64,000 bases of DNA, from positions 186,001 to 250,000 of the IMG/VR virus record IMGVR_UViG_3300044701_000569; one strand, given 5' to 3'. The position numbers and the translations under genes were made by a program. Shown in pieces: positions 35,123-44,053 of this stretch (the first letter of the stretch is position 1; each line of letters starts with the position of its first letter). The stretch is from a virus. The notes beneath the pieces were generated by a model. The model made no database searches, was not told where the DNA came from, and was given only the letters and a program-made list of their open reading frames with translations.

Positions 35123-35734
35123 TTAAAGAGACTTAAGAGTTCTCTCAGCAAATGTCCAGCCAAATATCTCTTTGGCTTTCCAATCATTCTGTTTGAAACC
35201 TTCAAGATTGGACCATTCACTTTCTTTTGCTATAATATGTTTACTTATGCTTTCCCAGTCTGTGCTGAGAATTTTTTCTTGAATAGATTCTTTCATTTCA
35301 ACTATTTCGTTAAAATGATAACTGTCCCATTCGATATGCACTATTTCCCAAATGCTTCCGCGGTCATCAATATAGTCAAGTGCAAAGTCAAAGCCCCACT
35401 TCTTTTTTGATTTTAACAACATCTGAGCTTTTGGATTTTGAGTCATAAGATCTGTAATTTCATTTCTTGCATCATCTGCAAAGTCACAGCGATGTAATAG
35501 CATACAATGATCTAGAATAAATTTAGGATGCTGAATATTCATCCATGTGTCTTGCCAACACAAGTGATACAAACATTCAGTAAGGGGAAAATTCATTGCA
35601 GCATATAATTTTTTTTCTGCTGCACATAGTTCAAAACCGTCTTTGTCGTACCAACGAAAATCTTCAGGTATTAGATTTGCAGTTTTGGTACAGGTTATAT
35701 CTTTTGTAAAATTATTGACAACAAGATCAAACAT
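35123..35734 (-). CDS. Unknown protein, 203 aa
   Basis: Aromatic, Trp/Cys-rich sequence (FPLTECLYHLCWQDTWMNIQ; KKWGFDFALDYIDDRGSIW). No family recognised. It overlaps the upstream gene by 8 bp and ends the head-protein block. Confidence 0.55.
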   Translation of the reverse strand: MFDLVVNNFTKDITCTKTANLIPEDFRWYDKDGFELCAAEKKLYAAMNFPLTECLYHLCWQDTWMNIQHPKFILDHCMLLHRCDFADDARNEITDLMTQNPKAQMLLKSKKKWGFDFALDYIDDRGSIWEIVHIEWDSYHFNEIVEMKESIQEKILSTDWESISKHIIAKESEWSNLEGFKQNDWKAKEIFGWTFAERTLKSL

Positions 35735-36536
35735 CGTCTTTATTCAACGCTGCCCACAGTCTGTCTTTGATAGATTCAGTAGCATAATCTTTCTTATGCT
35801 TTTCTTTGCCTATTTTTGCATCATACTTCTTGTCTTTATGAGTGCCACCTGCGCCACTGGTACGCTTTGCTAACATAGTGCGCCAGTTAGGATCTCTCTG
35901 CTTAGGTGCTTGCACTTTCATGTTATCTGCCTCTTCTATGCCTTCATCTTTAACGTATAGTTTTGGATCAGCCTTTTTCATTAGTTCTATGAACTCTCTT
36001 TTAAGCTCTCTTTCACTGGTAAAGATTTTTTCTAGAGCATACTTAAAAGGTTCTAATTTTGACTGTAGCTTAGGATGCAGTACGCTAGATGAGCTACTCT
36101 GCTTTGCCGTAGCAGGTCGTTTAACGTTGCCGCCTGTAAAGAAATCTCCAACGCCTTTTTCTAAAGCACCAGGGTCGTAATCTTTTACACCCTGTTGCAT
36201 TTGGTCTAGAGGACCTTCACCTACTAGTCTGTCTTTAAATGGATGCTTGGTTCTGCCTGGTTCTGCCTTGGGTTTTGGTTCATTACCTCTAACCTTATCA
36301 GCAGCTTTTTGCTGGCTTTCATTAATAGCAACACCTGCTAGTTTAGCAAAGTCTGCTATGCTGTCAATCTCTAATGGCAACGAACCTTTGGAAACATTTA
36401 CTGTTTCGTTTAGGTAATCTTTAGTTGGGGGGACATTCGCAGGACCTCTAGCTGCTTCCTGCAACTTTTTCAAATCTTCTCTAGGATCACTAGGATCTAT
36501 TTCAAATAGTTTACGTTGCAGTGCATGGAAGTCCAT
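35727..36536 (-). CDS. Head-associated protein candidate with N-terminal LFE leader
   Basis: 269 aa. The N-terminus MDFHALQRKLFE is an amphipathic helix ending in L-F-E, matching the form of a T4 capsid-targeting peptide cut after (L/I)xE. The rest is Lys-rich and low-complexity, with long helices and a basic end (SGAGGTHKDKKYDAKIGKEK). Not recognised by family; role inferred from its neighbours. Confidence 0.5.
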   Translation of the reverse strand: MDFHALQRKLFEIDPSDPREDLKKLQEAARGPANVPPTKDYLNETVNVSKGSLPLEIDSIADFAKLAGVAINESQQKAADKVRGNEPKPKAEPGRTKHPFKDRLVGEGPLDQMQQGVKDYDPGALEKGVGDFFTGGNVKRPATAKQSSSSSVLHPKLQSKLEPFKYALEKIFTSERELKREFIELMKKADPKLYVKDEGIEEADNMKVQAPKQRDPNWRTMLAKRTSGAGGTHKDKKYDAKIGKEKHKKDYATESIKDRLWAALNKDDV

Positions 36537-36538
36537 GA

Positions 36539-37201
36539 TTAATCCTTCTTAACGTGCTCAGGCTTACCTTTGTGCTTGGTAGCAGCATAATCTTTAGCAT
36601 CTGCCTTGCTCATACCTTTAGCAGCTTTAGCAACATCAGGACTTGCAGCTGGTTCACCTTTCTTAGCAGCATATACCATACCCATGAACTTTTGTTGAGC
36701 CTTACTCTTTGCTTTTTCTGTTACTTGAGCGTGTAGTCTTGCTTTGAAAGGATCTTCCTTTAGGCGGCCATCCTTTTCTGCACTCTTGAGCATAGCAACA
36801 CGATCTTTGTAACCTTTGATACCTGGCTTAATATCTTTAGCAGCCTTCTTCTCGCCTGCTGTTGGATCTTTAACATGCTTCATTGTAGTTTTAGACTGAT
36901 GGCTAGCAGCTTCGCCTACCTGTATTTCCATTTCAGGACCTGCTCCGCCACCGTCAGCACCAAACTTCATTTCGTAGTCTAGATTGTGATATACTGAGCC
37001 AATGTAATCTGCTGACTTGGTGATCTTGCTTTGTACCCAACCTTCAAGACCCTGTTCTTCAGAAACATTCTTAAGCATTTCGTGCAGTTTGATAGCGTAC
37101 TTGGCAATTTTATAAAGCTCTGCACGAGCCATTTGTACTTCATGGTCTCTTTCAGCAGCGCCAGCTAGATCAGCTAAACCTTCTTTAATTTTATCTGTCA
37201 T
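36539..37201 (-). CDS. Lys/Ala-rich protein with DUF3008-like C-terminus
   Basis: 220 aa. The N-terminal region ELYKIAKYAIKLHEMLKNVS and GWVQSKITKSADYIGSVYHN is typical of marine T4-like structural proteins; the C-terminus (KAQQKFMGMVYAAKKGEPAA, then KGMSKADAKDYAATKHKG) follows the DUF3008 pattern. Very basic overall, suggesting an interior-head or DNA-associated role. A late promoter lies 31 bp upstream. Confidence 0.65.
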   Translation of the reverse strand: MTDKIKEGLADLAGAAERDHEVQMARAELYKIAKYAIKLHEMLKNVSEEQGLEGWVQSKITKSADYIGSVYHNLDYEMKFGADGGGAGPEMEIQVGEAASHQSKTTMKHVKDPTAGEKKAAKDIKPGIKGYKDRVAMLKSAEKDGRLKEDPFKARLHAQVTEKAKSKAQQKFMGMVYAAKKGEPAASPDVAKAAKGMSKADAKDYAATKHKGKPEHVKKD

Positions 37202-37231
37202 ATTTTTAACTCCAATGAGGCATTGATGTAG

Positions 37232-37239
37232 TATTTATC
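37232..37239 (-). promoter_or_regulatory. Late promoter, GATAAATA
   Basis: Minus-strand GATAAATA 31 bp before the DUF3008-like gene. It overlaps the stop codon of the upstream small gene, so it is internal to the operon. Confidence 0.6.
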
Positions 37240-37408
37240 GTTTAACTAACTTGCCACCAAATAAACTAACACCCTTCATATCTAGAGCATTATCTGTAGG
37301 TTTTTGTTTTTTAGGTTTCTTTTTACTGTGAGGGTTAGCTACTGCGGCTACACTTCCTGCGCTAGTAGCACCTGCACTAGCAGTTTCTATTAATTCTCTT
37401 AGTCTCAT
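37235..37408 (-). CDS. Small basic protein with LIE leader, 57 aa
   Basis: Starts at the ATG overlapping the upstream stop (ATGA) and reads MRLRELIETASAGATSAGSV, then a Lys-rich middle (NPHSKKKPKKQKP) and a C-terminal KGVSLFGGKLVKR. The leader MRLRELIE ends in L-I-E like its neighbours, so this may be a small internal head peptide. It had to be read by hand because of its length. Confidence 0.6.
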   Translation of the reverse strand: MRLRELIETASAGATSAGSVAAVANPHSKKKPKKQKPTDNALDMKGVSLFGGKLVKR

Positions 37409-38493
37409 TTGCTACGCCCTGATTTCATATTAGCGCACCAATGAGCCATGCGAGCTTTCTCACCCGAGCTGTTCTTTGCTACACTGCGAAGTTTTGTAAC
37501 ACTTTGTTTACAGTTAACACCACTACGTTTGGCTAGTCCTTTGCGTCCCGGATTCTTACCATCAGCAAAGTTTTCGTGCATGCCAAAGTTTCCACTCATA
37601 GGCATCTGTTTAATACCAACATCACTTGCAAAACGATCTATAACCATTGCAATTTGAAAGTCTAACAGTGTTAGACCTTTAACATCAGATGTGCTGGTCT
37701 TTACAGTAACTTCTGCAACATCCTGTGTTACTTCACAGAAGTGATCCATTTTTTCGCTGAGCATGTTAATAATCTTAACAAATGCTACAGCAGCTCTATG
37801 ATCGTCTGCTACATATTTTGCTTGTAGCGTTCTATGGTCTAACATTTCCCAGTCTGGAAGATATTTGCTTTTTAAATTATCTAGTGCATCATTAGAAGGT
37901 TTGAATTCCTCAACATCGTTAGCTCTAAATTCACCTTCAGTCATACCGTCACTGCCTCCATCTCCGCTATAGCCCGGATAATAACCATATAAGCCGTAAG
38001 GTCCTGGACCATAAGCTGCACTGCGTAGTTTACGTGTGCTCTTACGTTTCTTCTTACGACTTTCAACATTGTATGTAGGATCTGTCTTTTGACCTTTTTT
38101 AGCACTGTGTCCAGCAGGGTCAATATCAGTAGTTGTTAAACCAAGTTTTAATAAATCTTTTATAAACTCGTGTTCTATATCTTCACTGCCAAATGATATA
38201 ATAGCACTAGGAGGCCCCTTGCCAAAATCATGTTTGCCTAGACCTTTTAGATTGCTAATGTGTTGTCCTAGCTTGTACCAATCATACACGTCGCTTACAT
38301 CTATTTTTACAGTGCCTTTGGGCATAGTAGGTTTAGTTTCTGGACCCATAGGAGGATCATTAGGATGCTGATCTTCATTTTCATTACGACCAGCACAGTG
38401 AGCACGTTGACTAAACCCTTTTGGATTAGAGCAGTTTATAGAACGCTTATATTTGTCGCTCCATTTTTCAGGAAGTACATCTTTTGATTTCAT
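37405..38493 (-). CDS. Cys/Arg-rich basic phage protein
   Basis: 362 aa. Two motifs I recall in many phage virion or capsid-interior proteins: WSDKYKRSINCSNPKGFSQR followed by AHCAGR near the N-terminus, and GLAKRSGVNCKQSVTKLRSV with a later HWCANMKSG at the end. Between them is a Tyr/Gly-rich stretch and helices. Function unknown; probable DNA-associated structural role. Confidence 0.6.
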   Translation of the reverse strand: MKSKDVLPEKWSDKYKRSINCSNPKGFSQRAHCAGRNENEDQHPNDPPMGPETKPTMPKGTVKIDVSDVYDWYKLGQHISNLKGLGKHDFGKGPPSAIISFGSEDIEHEFIKDLLKLGLTTTDIDPAGHSAKKGQKTDPTYNVESRKKKRKSTRKLRSAAYGPGPYGLYGYYPGYSGDGGSDGMTEGEFRANDVEEFKPSNDALDNLKSKYLPDWEMLDHRTLQAKYVADDHRAAVAFVKIINMLSEKMDHFCEVTQDVAEVTVKTSTSDVKGLTLLDFQIAMVIDRFASDVGIKQMPMSGNFGMHENFADGKNPGRKGLAKRSGVNCKQSVTKLRSVAKNSSGEKARMAHWCANMKSGRSK

Positions 38494-38783
38494 TTTTTAC
38501 TCCCTTTAACAGGTTTTTCTCCTGTCATATATGGAAGGCTAAACCAAAGCTGAAACCATTCAGGTGTTCCTGGCTGTATATTTTTTTCTCTTTGAATTCT
38601 ACCTTTTTCATTACCAGTAACAGATATATTGCTGCCTTGGTATTCGTGTAGTCTTGCTGCATGTCCTAGACCTGCTAGATACTGCATTGATTTAATTTCG
38701 TGTATAGGATCGTTAGGCGGAAGTACACAGTCTTCTGGACTAGCCTGATTTAAATGTTCTGTAGTGATTCTATACTGTTTCAT
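38490..38783 (-). CDS. Small phage protein, possible virion component
   Basis: 97 aa. Contains a NISVTGNEKGRIQREKNIQP segment and EWFQLWFSLPYMTGEKP; I recall this pattern from virion-associated proteins of marine T4-like phages. 4-bp overlaps with both neighbours. Confidence 0.55.
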   Translation of the reverse strand: MKQYRITTEHLNQASPEDCVLPPNDPIHEIKSMQYLAGLGHAARLHEYQGSNISVTGNEKGRIQREKNIQPGTPEWFQLWFSLPYMTGEKPVKGSKK

Positions 38784-39871
38784 TTTGAAGCAGGCTCTCC
38801 AGTTTTAAAAACTTCCCACTTCTTGCCCGTAGCTTGAGACTTCTTTTGAGCCATAGATTTTAATCTATAGTATTCTCTTTCTTCTTCAGGACTGTCAGCA
38901 TATGCACCGTAAGGTCCTGGAAATACTTTCCACTTTTTACCATTAATATAAACAGCAAAGTTATTTCCGGGCTCTGTATTGCCTTCGTCCCAATCTTCAG
39001 GATCTCTTACTCGTTCTGTAGTTTTTCTCATACTCGGTGATACAGCAATAATAGAATCAGGATCAACTCTTGGTTCAACTGTTAAAAATTTCCAACCTGG
39101 ATCAACTACAATTTCAATATCGCCGCCGCTATTAGGAAATGGTTTGTTGTTTGCACTCTTAATTTTAACAGCATCATCGTCAAAATCGACAGCAGTTATT
39201 ATAGATGGAAACTCTTGTCCTTGTGAATTTTTATAAATTACTCGTTGCCCAACACGGAAGTCATTGCCAGGTGTTCCTTCCGCTACACCTTCCGCAGGTT
39301 CTAATTCTTTTACACCCATACCAGTACGCACAGCACTGTAAACATTCTTAGCATTGTTTTGTAAACCTCGCGGTAGGCCTTGTGCAAATGCTTCAAAGTT
39401 ACCTTTCATTGCAGCTTCGCGCATCTTACTAGCACTCATTCCTTCTGCACCTTCTGCATCAGGATCACGCTCACCTGCACTGATTACTTTGATTGATTTA
39501 AAGGTATAGTCTTTGCCGTTGTATTTGTTAAGCATTTCAGAGAAACTATCAAGTCTATCTGAACCTGCTACATATATTAGATTGTCGTAGCCCATTGACT
39601 CAATTTTTTGTAGAGCTTGAATAATTGTTTTTACATTTGCATCGCCCACAGTTACATTAGGAAATGCTGCTTGTGCAAACTCTAGTTTGATATTAAAAGG
39701 AAGCGGGTCGGTTTTGGGCTTTTGAGTTTGTGTTACAAACAAAAAAGGGTCTGCCTTTTGACTTGCAATAACATTAACTAGCTTTTCATGTCCGATGGTA
39801 GGAGGGTTCATTCTACCAAAGGCTATTGCTGCTGTTTTGCCTTCCGCTTCAAAAATCTGTCTTAATCGCAT
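38780..39871 (-). CDS. Nucleotidyltransferase with capsid-targeting-like leader
   Basis: 363 aa. Begins MRLRQIFEAEG, then AIAFGRMNPPTIGHEKLVN (TIGH in place of HxGH) of the NMNAT/cytidylyltransferase fold; FGRMNPPTIGH is typical of the phage type. The C-terminal half is beta-rich with VGQRVIYKNSQGQ and YRLKSM-like helices, function unknown. The leader ends I-F-E, so the enzyme may be packaged and injected. Confidence 0.75.
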   Translation of the reverse strand: MRLRQIFEAEGKTAAIAFGRMNPPTIGHEKLVNVIASQKADPFLFVTQTQKPKTDPLPFNIKLEFAQAAFPNVTVGDANVKTIIQALQKIESMGYDNLIYVAGSDRLDSFSEMLNKYNGKDYTFKSIKVISAGERDPDAEGAEGMSASKMREAAMKGNFEAFAQGLPRGLQNNAKNVYSAVRTGMGVKELEPAEGVAEGTPGNDFRVGQRVIYKNSQGQEFPSIITAVDFDDDAVKIKSANNKPFPNSGGDIEIVVDPGWKFLTVEPRVDPDSIIAVSPSMRKTTERVRDPEDWDEGNTEPGNNFAVYINGKKWKVFPGPYGAYADSPEEEREYYRLKSMAQKKSQATGKKWEVFKTGEPASK

Positions 39872-40203
39872 TAGTAAACCCCCTTCTGAATGTTGTTTAA
39901 CTCTTCAGAATATAATTTCTGTATCAACCCTTTTTTGTCTTCGTTGGTTAATAGATCATCGGGGTGTTTGTTGATTTTAAATTTCTTGCAGTAACTATGT
40001 GCGGCTTTATTAATCATTGATCCAAAAATAGATTCAGGACTAACAGATTCTTTTTTGTCATGAGATGCCTTCATGCTTATAATGGCAGGAAACATTTCCT
40101 TTCTATAAAACACAGGATCGTTTCTCATATACACAGACAAGTCATCAACTACGTCAAATGGTAACTTGTCATTTTCTATTTTAGAAAATTCTTCAATGCG
40201 CAT
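39871..40203 (-). CDS. Unknown protein, 110 aa
   Basis: Mixed helical sequence (DDLSVYMRNDPVFYRKEMFP; HSYCKKFKINKHPDDLL). Shares the MRI-type start of its neighbours but no (L/I)xE follows. 1-bp overlap with the nucleotidyltransferase start. No family recognised. Confidence 0.55.
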   Translation of the reverse strand: MRIEEFSKIENDKLPFDVVDDLSVYMRNDPVFYRKEMFPAIISMKASHDKKESVSPESIFGSMINKAAHSYCKKFKINKHPDDLLTNEDKKGLIQKLYSEELNNIQKGVY

Positions 40204-40212
40204 GTTTAATCC

Positions 40213-40773
40213 TTACCACTTACGGCAGGACCAGTAGCGTGCCTTATGGCGTGGTCCTGGATTGTCGCAGTTGTGACGAGCACGGAAGCTGCGTCTACGA
40301 GCTGGATTTGACTTTTTAATCTTCATGTTAGGGTCACCAAAGTTTACCTTAACTACATTGCCGCCCGGCTTACGAACATATACTTTAAATTTCTTAACAT
40401 CGCCTCTCATAGGCTTGCCTAATGGAACCGAGCGACCTTGATATTCAGCTTCGTCCAAAGCGTCATCTTCATTGAACCACATTACGCCGTATTCTAAAAA
40501 GAAATTATCGCCGTCGTACGTTTCTTCGTCTACAGGTTCACCTTCTACAGACATCTCTATATCAAAATCATCATAGCCTTCGTCTTGAAGATAACTAGTT
40601 AGATGTTCTGCAAACTTATCAGCTTCTTCTTCTGAAAGCTGACGTGGAAGGGGTATATCTACAACTGTAGCACCCCTGTCTGATTCATACACTAGATTGT
40701 TTGGGAAAATTGATTCATCTAACTTCTGCGCTAGATCTGTCTTTTCCATTATTACTCTAATAAAATGTTCCAT
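40213..40773 (-). CDS. Basic phage protein with Cys motif and IME leader
   Basis: 186 aa. MEHFIRVIMEKTD gives an amphipathic leader ending I-M-E. The middle is acidic (SEEEADKFAEHLTSYLQDEG), and the C-terminus has the phage motif NPARRRSFRARHNCDNPGPR, then YWSCRKW, with two Cys. This C-terminal motif recurs in capsid-associated proteins; function unknown. Confidence 0.55.
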   Translation of the reverse strand: MEHFIRVIMEKTDLAQKLDESIFPNNLVYESDRGATVVDIPLPRQLSEEEADKFAEHLTSYLQDEGYDDFDIEMSVEGEPVDEETYDGDNFFLEYGVMWFNEDDALDEAEYQGRSVPLGKPMRGDVKKFKVYVRKPGGNVVKVNFGDPNMKIKKSNPARRRSFRARHNCDNPGPRHKARYWSCRKW

Positions 40774-40783
40774 AGCTGTAGCC

Positions 40784-41143
40784 TTAGTGATTTAATCTTA
40801 TGCTGTTGACAGTCCCGTCAGTGAACAGTAGCTTTGCTCTAAGCCATACATAGTTTCCTGTAAAGTTAGCAATTCTACTGCCAGTTTCGTCGTTAGCAGA
40901 ATATGAATGCACTTCAAACCAATCATCTTCTATTGGATCCAGTACTAGAGTAGCTTGGATTATAATATCACCAGAAAGTCCGGTATATGTATATTGGACT
41001 GTGTGCAATCCATCACTGCGTCCGTAATAACCGTCACCCTTAAAAGGGAGACCTACAACAGTAGCTAAATCGCTGTTAGCTGGTGTATGTGTATATTCTG
41101 ATAGTATAATTTCACTGTTAGTCGTCATACTTATATTTATCAA
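40784..41143 (-). CDS. Small beta-rich protein, possible virion component
   Basis: 119 aa, mostly beta strands (TVQYTYTGLSGDIIIQATLV; FEVHSYSANDETGSRIANFT) and no charged helix. Suggests a structural or adsorption role but no family is recognised. Overlaps the upstream gene end by 26 bp. Confidence 0.5.
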   Translation of the reverse strand: MINISMTTNSEIILSEYTHTPANSDLATVVGLPFKGDGYYGRSDGLHTVQYTYTGLSGDIIIQATLVLDPIEDDWFEVHSYSANDETGSRIANFTGNYVWLRAKLLFTDGTVNSIRLNH

Positions 41144-41831
41144 TATCGCCCTTGTAGACTATTTTGTCTACTTTGCGTATTGCATGACCTATAAGCATCT
41201 CAACTAGCGACATAACACGGTCGTCACGTACATAAATGTAACTTCCGTTCGCAAATCCATTACCAATATCTTTAAGTGTTTTAGGACCTACTTTTACTTT
41301 GTCAGTGTTAGATTTTAACCAATTGTAAGCATTAGCATCAAGCCTCTTGTAGGATAAGTGTACTTGATATTGATAAGAACTGGGATAATTTACAATTATT
41401 AAGTTTTCTTTGCGCGAAAGAAGATCAACTGCTTCCGGGCTTGGTTCCCAAAACTCCTTAACACTTACACGCATTTTATTAGAAATTTTCATTAAAAGAC
41501 TTCTATTGCTACTGTATATGTTAAGTGTATTAGATTCGCATCTTACTTTATAGTCACTGGCTTTTTTTAAGATATTGTAAATATCCTTAGCATCAAAAAA
41601 TGCGTCCTCAGTTATTTCTACTGTAGATCTATATGTGGTCTTAGTTAAGGGTTCACCTGCTTTATGCTGTGCTGTTAGAGTATCTAATCTAACTTTAGCA
41701 TGAGCTAACTTTTTATCAGAATTTGAATCTGATCTAAAAATTGTAGCCAGCGGATTGGAAAGTACCAGTTTGTACAGGTACTTTCCGTGATGCAGTTTTT
41801 TAGTTTCAAACAGTCTCATTAGCTGCTTCAT
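41118..41831 (-). CDS. Unknown protein with LFE leader, 237 aa
   Basis: N-terminus MKQLMRLFETKKLHHGKYLY: an amphipathic leader ending L-F-E. The rest mixes beta strands and basic helices (SKRLDANAYNWLKSNTDKVK-like content). It overlaps the ClpA-like gene end by 26 bp. Together with 35727, 37235, 38780 and 40213 it forms the leader group. Confidence 0.5.
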   Translation of the reverse strand: MKQLMRLFETKKLHHGKYLYKLVLSNPLATIFRSDSNSDKKLAHAKVRLDTLTAQHKAGEPLTKTTYRSTVEITEDAFFDAKDIYNILKKASDYKVRCESNTLNIYSSNRSLLMKISNKMRVSVKEFWEPSPEAVDLLSRKENLIIVNYPSSYQYQVHLSYKRLDANAYNWLKSNTDKVKVGPKTLKDIGNGFANGSYIYVRDDRVMSLVEMLIGHAIRKVDKIVYKGDIDKYKYDD

Positions 41832-44052
41832 TTACTACACAGTCCAATTTGATTTCGTTTTCACGATAGTCAACAGTTACACTGCCCCCATTCTTTAAAT
41901 CACCAAACAGTATCTGTCTTGACAAGGGACGCTTAATCTCTTTGTCAATAACACGCTGTAGAGGTCTTGCACCCATCTTAGGGTCAAATCCCTTATCTAC
42001 TAGATAGTCTAATGCTTCGTCAGTAATTGAGATAGCAATGTTCTTTTCCTTGACCATTTGCTTGAGTTCTAACAGGAACTTGCCTACAATCTTCATCATA
42101 GTTTCCTTGCTCAACTTAGCAAACGTAATTACACCGTCTAGTCTGTTGCGGAATTCAGGTGCAAAGAATTTCTTAAGCTCACTGTCATTGTAGTTGCCTT
42201 CAATTGAATCATTAAATCCAATCTTGTTCTTTTCAGCTTCCTTAGCGCCTAGGTTAGTGGTAAGGATTAGGATACAGTTTCTACCATCAGCTTCCTTGCC
42301 ATTTGAACCTGTTACTTTACCGTTATCCATCAACTGTAGTAGGATTTGGCTAACATCAGGGTGTGCCTTTTCAATTTCATCCAGCAGTAATACACAGTTT
42401 GGATTTTCCTGTAGCTTGGTAATCAGCAAGCCTGCATTTTCTTCAAAACCAACATAACCAGGAGGTGAACCAATCAACTTGCTAACAGCATGCTTCTCTT
42501 GATATTCACTCATATCAAATCTTACTAGCTTGACACCGAGATGTTTAGATAGCTGTTTGGCTGTTTCGGTCTTACCTGTACCTGTTGGACCCATAAACAC
42601 AAATGCACCTACGGGCTTGTCATCTGCTTTTAGACCAGCTTGGCTAACAAGTATCTTGTCAACAATGCTTTCAATAGCATCATCCTGTCCATATACACCC
42701 TGCTTGAGGTTGTTTTCTAGGTTCACAAGATTTTCTGTTTCTCTTTCTGCTACTTGTTCAGCAGGAAGATTAACAATCTTAGCCAGTTCGTATTGAATTT
42801 CAGCAGCGCCTACAACCTTATTGTCCTTTTGATTCTTGAGCTTGAATCTTGAACAAGCAACGTCAATGAGGTCAATAGCCTTGTCCGGCAGCTTCTTATC
42901 ACTCTGATACTTCACACTGAGTTTGACTGCTGCTTCAATTGCAGCGTCAGTAATTTCTGTCTTGTGATAGTCTTCATAATACTTCTTAATACCTTGTAGG
43001 ATATCTTTAGTAGTTTCTGGAGAAGGCTCATCTACAGTTACTCTCTGGAATCTGCGCATCAGCGCACGATCCTTTTCAAAGTACTTGCGGTATTCTTCCC
43101 AAGTAGTACTTGCTACTACCTTCAAGTCGCCTTTGGTAAGAGCTGGCTTGAGCATGTTAGCGAGATCATTAGCACCACCGCTGCCACCAGCACCAGCACC
43201 ACTCATCATGTGTGCTTCGTCGATGAACATGATAGTCTTACCCTGCTTAGTTAGAGCCTGTAGCACTAACTTGAAGCGTTCTTCAAAGTCGCCTCGATAC
43301 TTAGATCCTGCCAGCATTGAACCAATGTCTAGTACATAAACACTGTAGTCCTGCAGAAACTCCGGTACGTCCTTGTTTACAATCTTATATGCAAGTCCTT
43401 CTGCAATGGCAGTTTTACCTACACCGGGATCACCGACCATTAGCACATTGTTCTTTGAACGACGTCCTAGTGCTAGTGCAATAGAATCTAATTCTTCACT
43501 ACGACCAATAATAGGATCAATCTTGTTACGCTTTACTTCGTCATTTAGATTAGTAGTAAACGCTCTCAATGCCCTTCGAGCTTCGCTGCTGATAGAATTA
43601 TCCTCTTCAACTTCCTCTTCAACTTCGTTATTAAGAAATTCAGCAAACTTGTCTTTTACAATGTTAGCCTCATTAAGATAATATACAGCTATGCTACGTT
43701 TTTCAGTTAGCATGCTAAGAAGTACGTCGGATAAATTAATATGATTTCGACCATTAAACAATGTTTGCGTAAATGCTCTATTAAGCACACGCTCAACTGC
43801 TTGTGTTTTCTTAGGCTTAAACTTTTCTAGCTCTGTCTTTAAGTCATCACAATTAGTCTTTAAATGATGCTCTAAATTTGTTTTGATAAAGTTAACGTCA
43901 CTGCCATACATGGACAATACATTGACAAAATTTTCCTCACAGAGCATAGCATAGAGAAGATGCTCTAGAGTAACATATTCATGCTTTAACTTCTGAGCAT
44001 CTTTAACTGCTTTATCAAATACTAATGTTAACTCTTCTGATGGTTCGACCAT
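41806..44052 (-). CDS. ClpA-like AAA+ unfoldase
   Basis: 748 aa. Clp N-terminal repeats (HLLYAMLCEE) are followed by Walker A GDPGVGKT (207-214), Walker B (IMFIDEAH), then a second AAA+ module with GPTGTGKT (488-495) and LLLDEIEKAH. No ClpB-like middle coiled coil. The residues 611-613, IGF, sit where ClpA/ClpX carry the ClpP-docking loop, so it might feed host ClpP. No phage ClpP was seen. Adjacent to the DnaJ gene (1-bp gap). Confidence 0.9.
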   Translation of the reverse strand: MVEPSEELTLVFDKAVKDAQKLKHEYVTLEHLLYAMLCEENFVNVLSMYGSDVNFIKTNLEHHLKTNCDDLKTELEKFKPKKTQAVERVLNRAFTQTLFNGRNHINLSDVLLSMLTEKRSIAVYYLNEANIVKDKFAEFLNNEVEEEVEEDNSISSEARRALRAFTTNLNDEVKRNKIDPIIGRSEELDSIALALGRRSKNNVLMVGDPGVGKTAIAEGLAYKIVNKDVPEFLQDYSVYVLDIGSMLAGSKYRGDFEERFKLVLQALTKQGKTIMFIDEAHMMSGAGAGGSGGANDLANMLKPALTKGDLKVVASTTWEEYRKYFEKDRALMRRFQRVTVDEPSPETTKDILQGIKKYYEDYHKTEITDAAIEAAVKLSVKYQSDKKLPDKAIDLIDVACSRFKLKNQKDNKVVGAAEIQYELAKIVNLPAEQVAERETENLVNLENNLKQGVYGQDDAIESIVDKILVSQAGLKADDKPVGAFVFMGPTGTGKTETAKQLSKHLGVKLVRFDMSEYQEKHAVSKLIGSPPGYVGFEENAGLLITKLQENPNCVLLLDEIEKAHPDVSQILLQLMDNGKVTGSNGKEADGRNCILILTTNLGAKEAEKNKIGFNDSIEGNYNDSELKKFFAPEFRNRLDGVITFAKLSKETMMKIVGKFLLELKQMVKEKNIAISITDEALDYLVDKGFDPKMGARPLQRVIDKEIKRPLSRQILFGDLKNGGSVTVDYRENEIKLDCVVNEAANETV

Positions 44053-44053
44053 A

